Below are positions 6,905 through 10,746 of a DNA stretch of 10,746 nt, piece after piece. Numbering within the stretch: position 1 is the stretch's first letter; every line of letters starts with the position of its first letter. Source of the stretch: Nitrospiraceae bacterium (GTDB taxonomy: Bacteria; Nitrospirota; Nitrospiria; Nitrospirales; Nitrospiraceae); contig SYGW01000043.1 of the NCBI GenBank assembly GCA_005800255.1, forward strand, positions 1-10,746. Direction: 5' to 3'. Below the pieces are notes generated by a model that made no database searches, had not been told where the DNA came from, and worked only from the letters and a program-made list of their open reading frames with translations. The position numbers and the translations under genes are program-made.

Positions 6905-8316
6905 CCGCCCAACACGCCAGACAGACACGACGCGCCGCTCGCAGCCACATTGCGACAGGCCTCTGCCTACTCGGGAGGCTCATCTTGAGCGCCGCCCTCG
7001 CGAGCCTCCCTCCAGCAGAGGCAGGCTCGCCCGCGACACCCAGCGGCTCAGCCATTGAACGTGAGGCCTCAGACGCCTTCAAACATGCTAACTACGACCG
7101 GGTCCTGAAACTCTGGCAATCGATCCCTCCAGATGGCGCGCCCTCGAAACCCCTCATCCGCCTCGCCTTCCACAGCTCCCTTAAGCTGGGACGTCCTGAA
7201 GAAGCCCTCACGCTTTATCAGCGATTAGTACCAACCAGCGGACAGGACGACCCGACCCTCTTGCGGCCCCTCGCCCTCAGTTTTGTGACCAGCCATGTCC
7301 GTGACTCGCAGGAATATGTCCGGATCGCGGCCTACACGGTACTGGCTGAACTCGGCCTCCCGGAAACGCAAGCGATCCTGGAAGACGGCTTACTCGACAG
7401 CTCGGTCCTGGTGCGGGCTCGCGCCGCTGAAGCGATCGGCAAAACCGGACTCGCAGGCAAATCAGGCCCCTTGCTCCGGGCGCTCAACGATGCGATGCCG
7501 ACCGTGCGAATTGCCGCCATGACCGCGTTAAGCGAAGCCAAGGTCACAGCCATCATGCCCCAGCTCATCGCCGTCGCCAGGACCGATGACGGACCGGAAG
7601 CCGTGTTCGCCTATGCCGCGCTCTACCGGCTTGGCAAACACGACATGCTGACCGACATAACCGGCGCGGCAACGCTGCCTGATGCCGATATCCGCATGGC
7701 AGCCCTGGGCGTGTTGGGACAACTGAAACATTCCTCAAGCCTGTCGGTCTTAAGCCAAGGCGTATACGACCCTGAGCCCTCGGTCCGCGCTTTCGCCGCC
7801 GGGGCATTGGGAGACTATGGACAGGCAGGCGGGGTCGCACCCCTCACCCATGCGTTGAGCGATGAAAGCAGCAGGGTCCGCGCCGTCGCAGCCGCGAGCC
7901 TTGGCAAGCTGGGCATTCGCGAAAACCGACCTTTATTACAGACCCTGACACGCGATGCCAACATGCAGGTGCGAGCCAGCGCCGTGGAAGGGCTGCTCAG
8001 GCTGGGAGACGCATCGGCAGTCTTGCCCGCCGCAGACTTGGCCAGACACCCGGACCCCTCGATCCGCGCCGCGGCAGCCCATGCCCTGGCCACCACCTCC
8101 GACAAACAAGCCGCCGTGGTGCTGCAGGCGCTGCTCCAAGACCAACAGCCCCAGCCTCGGCTCTTGGCGATAAAAGCCCTTGGCAAAAGCGCCGCGCCGG
8201 TGCTGCCGCTGCTCAAGAAAGGGTTACAAGACTCGGACGTCGCGATTCGTCTGGCTGCTGCTGGCAGTCTGTTCCGACAGCTCCACCGTCCCGCAACCGC
8301 CCCCAAAACCCGTTAG
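6898..8316 (+). CDS. Exported HEAT-repeat protein
   Basis: The protein has 472 aa. An Arg-rich start and a hydrophobic stretch (about 18-36) followed by A-E-A (40-42) look like a signal peptide cut near residue 42, placing it in the periplasm or envelope. Residues about 54-112 form a TPR-like helical segment (NYDRVLKLW ... EEALTLYQRL). From about 136 to 462 there are around ten HEAT/PBS-lyase-like repeats of roughly 31 residues, recognisable by the recurring V-R-x-x-A-A-x-A-L pattern, for example VRAFAAGALGDYG and VRAVAAASLGKLG. Such solenoids normally act as protein-binding scaffolds, and no catalytic motif is seen. Its ATG overlaps the phosphorylase stop, so it is very likely cotranslated with it. 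It is followed 16 nt later by a membrane-anchored coiled-coil gene. The binding partner is unknown. Confidence 0.88.
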   Translation: MVTAQHARQTRRAARSHIATGLCLLGRLILSAALASLPPAEAGSPATPSGSAIEREASDAFKHANYDRVLKLWQSIPPDGAPSKPLIRLAFHSSLKLGRPEEALTLYQRLVPTSGQDDPTLLRPLALSFVTSHVRDSQEYVRIAAYTVLAELGLPETQAILEDGLLDSSVLVRARAAEAIGKTGLAGKSGPLLRALNDAMPTVRIAAMTALSEAKVTAIMPQLIAVARTDDGPEAVFAYAALYRLGKHDMLTDITGAATLPDADIRMAALGVLGQLKHSSSLSVLSQGVYDPEPSVRAFAAGALGDYGQAGGVAPLTHALSDESSRVRAVAAASLGKLGIRENRPLLQTLTRDANMQVRASAVEGLLRLGDASAVLPAADLARHPDPSIRAAAAHALATTSDKQAAVVLQALLQDQQPQPRLLAIKALGKSAAPVLPLLKKGLQDSDVAIRLAAAGSLFRQLHRPATAPKTR

Positions 8317-8332
8317 CTGAAAGGATCGCGCG

Positions 8333-8779
8333 ATGTTGAAACTTCTCGGAGCCCTCGTCATGGCCGCCACGTTCTTCGGTCTCGGATTCTATCTCGGCCA
8401 ACGTCCGGTCGGCACGTTGCAACACAGGATCTTGGACCTCCAACGTTCGATCACAACCCTGTCCCGGAATATTTATGACACCACGATGGGAGACCTTCGC
8501 AAACGGCAGGCGTTGATCGACGGAAAATCACGAGTAGTGCAGGCAAAATCGGAACTTCTGGAGAAGAACTTTGGGGAGGCCGCCAAGCAATTGAGCGAAG
8601 CAGCCGACACGCTGGAGGAAGCGACTGCTGGCGCCAAGCACGATGACACGAGTCTCCCCTTAAAATCGCTCGCAGGGAAGCTCCGGGAACTCAAACTGGA
8701 ATTGTCGATGGGGAAACCGATGTCGATCAAAAAGATCGACGAGATTCAACAGGAAATCGACCGGCAGATCAATCGCTAG
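8333..8779 (+). CDS. Small membrane-anchored coiled-coil protein
   Basis: The protein has 148 aa. Residues about 4-21 (LLGALVMAATFFGLGFYL) form a single hydrophobic span, followed by a charged, heptad-like helical region (about 28-100 and 112-147) rich in Leu, Lys, Glu and Gln. It looks like a bitopic inner-membrane protein with a soluble helical domain, most likely periplasmic if the N-terminus is inside. No named family is recognised. AAGGA at 8321-8325 gives good spacing (7 nt) to ATG 8333. The gap after the HEAT gene is only 16 nt, so the two are probably cotranscribed and may work together at the membrane; that is inference. The stop lies 3 nt from the stop of the convergent gene. Confidence 0.83.
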   Translation: MLKLLGALVMAATFFGLGFYLGQRPVGTLQHRILDLQRSITTLSRNIYDTTMGDLRKRQALIDGKSRVVQAKSELLEKNFGEAAKQLSEAADTLEEATAGAKHDDTSLPLKSLAGKLRELKLELSMGKPMSIKKIDEIQQEIDRQINR

Positions 8780-8806
8780 CAGCTAGGCGTTGGCGGTCTG
8801 TTTCTT
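8765..8806 (+). terminator. Possible terminator spanning the convergent stop codons
   Basis: CAGATC (8765-8770) can pair with GGTCTG (8795-8800) with one G-U pair. Inside, CGCTAG (8774-8779) can pair with CTAGGCG (8783-8789) with one bulged G. On the plus strand TTTCTT follows directly (8801-8806). This is an imperfect, mixed-composition hairpin with a short T-rich tail, lying across both stop codons. It is a weak candidate, but there is no other space for a terminator. Confidence 0.3.
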
Positions 8807-9601
8807 CCACTTCGCGAGAATCCGCTCCACCCGCATCCGCACCACCATATCTGGATCTTTCATCAACGGCTTAATCGCATCGCGGCCCCGGTCATCGCCG
8901 ATCGCCTCAAGCGCCGCCGCCGCGGTTAAACGAGTGAACCAATCTTTATCCGTGAGCATGCCGATGAGGGGATCGATCGCCTCGGCGCTCTTGATCCGGC
9001 CCAGGGCCATGATGGCCTGCTTCTGGACGATCTCATCTTTGTCCTTGAGCGCGAGGACCAGGCGAGAGACCGACGGAGCGCCAAGCTCGACAAGGGCATT
9101 GGTCGCATCGTCCTTGAACTCGTCATTTTTCAGCTGCAGCATCAAGGGATCGAGCACGCGCTCATCGCGAATCTTCCCGAGCGCCACAATCACGTACTTC
9201 CGCACATCCCAATCGCGAAGCAACTTGATCAACAGTTCGACGGCGGGAGAACCGATTTGGCCTAACCCCTCGATCGCCACTTCCCTGACTTGCCAGTCAC
9301 CGTCGCGCAACGCGCTGCACAACGGCGCCACGCACCGTTCATCGCCCATTTCGCCGAGCGTGATGGCCGCCTCCCGGCGGACAACCCAATCAGGATCCTT
9401 GAGCAGATCGATCTGGATCTCGATCTCATCCTTGACCTTTTCTTCTTCAAGGACGGCATCTTCCGTCAGCTCCGCCGTCGGCGCAACCGTGGCCGGAGAC
9501 TCTCCGGTAAAGTCAGCCGCCACCTGATCGGTCAATTCGTCGCTCACCGTCTCTGCAACGGTTGGCGTCGCCTGCTCTTCCTTGGATCCTGCTTGTTCCA
9601 T
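8783..9601 (-). CDS. HEAT-repeat protein with acidic N-terminal tail
   Basis: The protein has 272 aa and no signal peptide. Residues 1-60 are acidic and Glu/Thr/Ala-rich, likely disordered. From about 62 to 269 there are about seven HEAT/PBS-lyase-like repeats of roughly 30 residues, each with a D-x-x-V-R-x-x-A-x-x-A-L-G pattern, for example DWVVRREAAITLGEMGDE and DWQVREVAIEGLGQIG. Expected location is the cytoplasm and the expected role is protein binding; no active site is visible. The start ATG 9601 has AAGGT about 8 nt upstream. It lies 50 nt downstream of the basic 67-aa gene and is probably cotranscribed with it. The C-terminus ends basic (LAKWKKQTANA). Relation to the phycobilin lyase subgroup is only at repeat level; no bilin chemistry is implied. 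Confidence 0.88.
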   Translation of the reverse strand: MEQAGSKEEQATPTVAETVSDELTDQVAADFTGESPATVAPTAELTEDAVLEEEKVKDEIEIQIDLLKDPDWVVRREAAITLGEMGDERCVAPLCSALRDGDWQVREVAIEGLGQIGSPAVELLIKLLRDWDVRKYVIVALGKIRDERVLDPLMLQLKNDEFKDDATNALVELGAPSVSRLVLALKDKDEIVQKQAIMALGRIKSAEAIDPLIGMLTDKDWFTRLTAAAALEAIGDDRGRDAIKPLMKDPDMVVRMRVERILAKWKKQTANA

Positions 9602-9651
9602 TGGTACTACCTTAATAACTCACTCACCCGTCAACGACCTTACCGCAGTGA

Positions 9652-9855
9652 CTACTTCTTCGCGGCCGTTTTCTTGCTCGCAGAGTTCTTCTTGCGCAAC
9701 ACAATCGCCCGCCGCTTCCGTTGCGTCCGTCGCAGCCGCTTCTTCAGCGAACGAAGCGCGTCATCCCCCTTCGCATCCTTGTGGCCGGCCAACTTCTCCG
9801 CCACCTTCTTTTTCAGTCTGGTTTCGTCCGATTCACTCGCCGTTGTTTTCGCCAT
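9652..9855 (-). CDS. Very basic Lys/Arg-rich small protein (67 aa)
   Basis: Of 67 residues 16 are Lys and 9 Arg, against 7 acidic residues. The N-terminal part (about 10-37) is charged and helix-like. The middle carries KKRLRRTQRKRR (38-49) and the tail has KK pairs separated by Ala/Ser (56-67), reminiscent of lysine-rich tails of nucleoid or ribosome-associated proteins. Nucleic-acid binding is therefore likely but unproven, and no named family is recognised. AGGGAGG lies 11 nt before ATG 9853-9855, a strong Shine-Dalgarno at slightly long spacing. A consensus promoter is found upstream (9922-9951). It is followed by the HEAT-repeat gene. The reading frame matches the promoter and SD signals, so I take it as a real gene in spite of its size. 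Confidence 0.75.
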   Translation of the reverse strand: MAKTTASESDETRLKKKVAEKLAGHKDAKGDDALRSLKKRLRRTQRKRRAIVLRKKNSASKKTAAKK

Positions 9856-9902
9856 CCGGATTCGGGCCTCCCTGTATACCTAATTAATCTAATGTTCTCT
9901 CG

Positions 9903-9917
9903 GCTCCCATCGGGAGC
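9903..9917 (-). promoter_or_regulatory. Hairpin at the predicted 5' end of the 67-aa gene mRNA
   Basis: GCTCCC and GGGAGC form a 6-bp GC-rich stem with a 3-nt loop. It covers the predicted transcription start (about 9915) of the promoter at 9922-9951, so it would be the first structure of the mRNA, or an operator palindrome at +1. It lies 62 nt after the rlpA stop but has no U-run after it, so a terminator for rlpA is less likely. Confidence 0.4.
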
Positions 9918-9921
9918 TGGC

Positions 9922-9951
9922 AGTCTAGTGGAGAGCTTCACACCCTGTCAA
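9922..9951 (-). promoter_or_regulatory. Sigma70-type promoter of the 67-aa/HEAT unit
   Basis: On the minus strand, a perfect -35 TTGACA (9946-9951), an 18-nt spacer and TAGACT (-10, 9922-9927, 4/6). The predicted start near 9915 gives a leader of about 60 nt that is AT-rich close to the Shine-Dalgarno. The -35 begins only 28 nt after the rlpA stop codon. Confidence 0.6.
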
Positions 9952-9979
9952 CCGGCGGCTACGCAAAGACGCGCAAGCA

Positions 9980-10660
9980 CTAGGCGGAAACAACCGTCGC
10001 CACTTCGGCATGATCGATATGATCGGCTGCCTGCATTCCCGTTAACTGCCGCCCCCTCCGCGAGACCCAGACATCGCCAGGCAGCAGCCGAACGGGATAA
10101 GCCAGTAACGGAGCTGTCCGTTCCCACGCTGTGGGACTAAATTCCGCCACGCCTGCCGCAAGCTGCTCGAGCCCCAGAAGGATTGAAATCGATACCGTCT
10201 CCATCGAGCCGGGCGACAACAATGCAACCGGCCGATGCTCCCCGACCAGCTGAACACGAACCACGGAGAGCCCCCCTGAGAACATTCCGATCCGCGCCGC
10301 GGCCCCGCGTGACAGATCCAGAATCCGCCCGTTCACATAGGGGCCACGGTCCGTGATGCGAACATGGACATATTTCCCGTTCACTAAATTCACGACCCGG
10401 ACCACACTGCCAAGGGGCAGGGTGCGATGGGCGGCGGTCAAAGCCCCCATGTCAAACAACTCCCCGTTCGCTGCCTGCTTGCCATGGAAAGCCTCGCCAT
10501 ACCAGGAAGCCACGCCCCGATCTTCAATACCCACGTCCAAATGGGACGTCCCGGTCGGCACCCATGAGCAGGCCCCCACCAACAGTCCCAGACTGAGGCT
10601 CAGCACCGCCAAAAGTTGCCGACTCTGTCCATTCATTCGATTGATCATCTCGTACCCCAT
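9980..10660 (-). CDS. rlpA: RlpA-family septal/rare lipoprotein A (lytic transglycosylase-like)
   Basis: The protein has 226 aa from the longest start. A hydrophobic segment ending L-V-G-A-C (27-31) is a lipobox, so Cys31 should be lipidated and the protein membrane-attached, probably at the outer membrane. Residues about 48-138 are the double-psi beta-barrel, with GVASWYGEAFHGKQAANGE at its start and TAAHRTLPLGSVVRV and RITDRGPYVNGRILDLSRGA further on. His78 and Asp104 match the residues important for lytic transglycosylase action on denuded glycan strands in Pseudomonas RlpA. The C-terminal 88 residues do not look like a SPOR domain, unlike E. coli RlpA. ATG 10660 has no Shine-Dalgarno; ATG 10648 (GGGG 6 nt upstream) or 10636 are possible starts and leave the lipobox intact. 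Confidence 0.92.
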   Translation of the reverse strand: MGYEMINRMNGQSRQLLAVLSLSLGLLVGACSWVPTGTSHLDVGIEDRGVASWYGEAFHGKQAANGELFDMGALTAAHRTLPLGSVVRVVNLVNGKYVHVRITDRGPYVNGRILDLSRGAAARIGMFSGGLSVVRVQLVGEHRPVALLSPGSMETVSISILLGLEQLAAGVAEFSPTAWERTAPLLAYPVRLLPGDVWVSRRGRQLTGMQAADHIDHAEVATVVSA

Positions 10661-10682
10661 TTGCTAGTTGAACCAACGGTCC

Positions 10683-10700
10683 CACAGGACTCAACCTGTG
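10683..10700 (-). promoter_or_regulatory. Inverted repeat upstream of rlpA
   Basis: CACAGG and CCTGTG (10683-10688, 10695-10700) form a perfect 6+6+6 inverted repeat directly downstream of the predicted rlpA start site. It lies inside a wider inverted pair, GTTGAACC (10667-10674) and GGTTCAAC (10716-10723). It could be a 5' mRNA hairpin or an operator. Confidence 0.35.
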
Positions 10701-10707
10701 TGCCTCT

Positions 10708-10736
10708 ACTGTACGGTTCAACCGGCAGCCCAACAA
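10708..10736 (-). promoter_or_regulatory. Possible rlpA promoter
   Basis: On the minus strand, TTGTTG (10731-10736), a 17-nt spacer and TACAGT (10708-10713) give matches of 3/6 and 4/6. The predicted start would be near 10701. This is only moderately good; the true promoter may lie beyond the right edge. Confidence 0.3.
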
Positions 10737-10746
10737 TACCGAGAGC

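Noticed and set aside
7300..8280. Repetitive look of the HEAT gene as a possible DNA repeat array
   Set aside because: The repetition is at protein level with degenerate units of about 31 codons; no direct DNA repeats with spacers are seen, so it is neither CRISPR nor a tandem repeat.
8790..9527. Plus-strand open frame (245 codons) antisense to the 272-aa HEAT gene
   Set aside because: The translation is Ser/Arg/Thr-rich low complexity, a mirror of the repeat gene, while the minus strand has clear HEAT repeats and a start signal.

Overview
The window is 10.7 kb of dense bacterial chromosome, GC-rich by eye. No mobile element, CRISPR array, integrase or attachment site is visible. The order tRNA-Tyr, tRNA-Gly, tRNA-Thr on one strand matches the tRNA set that precedes a tuf gene in many bacteria. 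The mix of a free-living housekeeping gene set, HEAT-repeat proteins and a short-form alpha-glucan phosphorylase would fit Nitrospirota (Nitrospira-like). That placement is inference from general character; no marker gene in the window fixes it.

Layout. (1) 1-523, minus strand: the 5' part of a tRNA operon (Tyr, Gly, partial Thr, running off the left edge), with a good sigma70-type promoter at 495-523 and a leader of about 155 nt that holds two inverted repeats. (2) 661-3645, minus strand: a two-gene unit made of a UvrD/PcrA/Rep-type SF1 helicase followed after 27 nt by a probable exported HExxH metallopeptidase. It is read from a TTGAAA-17-TATACA promoter. (3) 3760-8779, plus strand: a divergent four-gene run. 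It starts with an unrecognised 285-aa protein, then a PLP-dependent alpha-glucan phosphorylase (glgP type), then an exported HEAT-repeat protein whose start overlaps the phosphorylase stop, then a small membrane-anchored coiled-coil protein. (4) 8783-9951, minus strand: a very basic 67-aa protein followed by an acidic-tailed HEAT-repeat protein, with their own TTGACA promoter. (5) 9980-10736, minus strand: an RlpA-type lipoprotein with a possible promoter at the right edge.

The plus-strand run and the 67-aa/HEAT unit converge with only 3 nt between stop codons. Known functions are DNA repair or replication (helicase), storage-glucan breakdown (phosphorylase) and envelope peptidoglycan (RlpA). 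The HEAT, coiled-coil and metallopeptidase proteins look like scaffold or envelope proteins of unknown role. I see no convincing new multi-gene system. The items most worth a second look are the structured tRNA leader, the unassigned HExxH protein, the orphan 285-aa protein at the head of the phosphorylase operon, and the basic 67-aa protein whose mRNA seems to begin with a hairpin.
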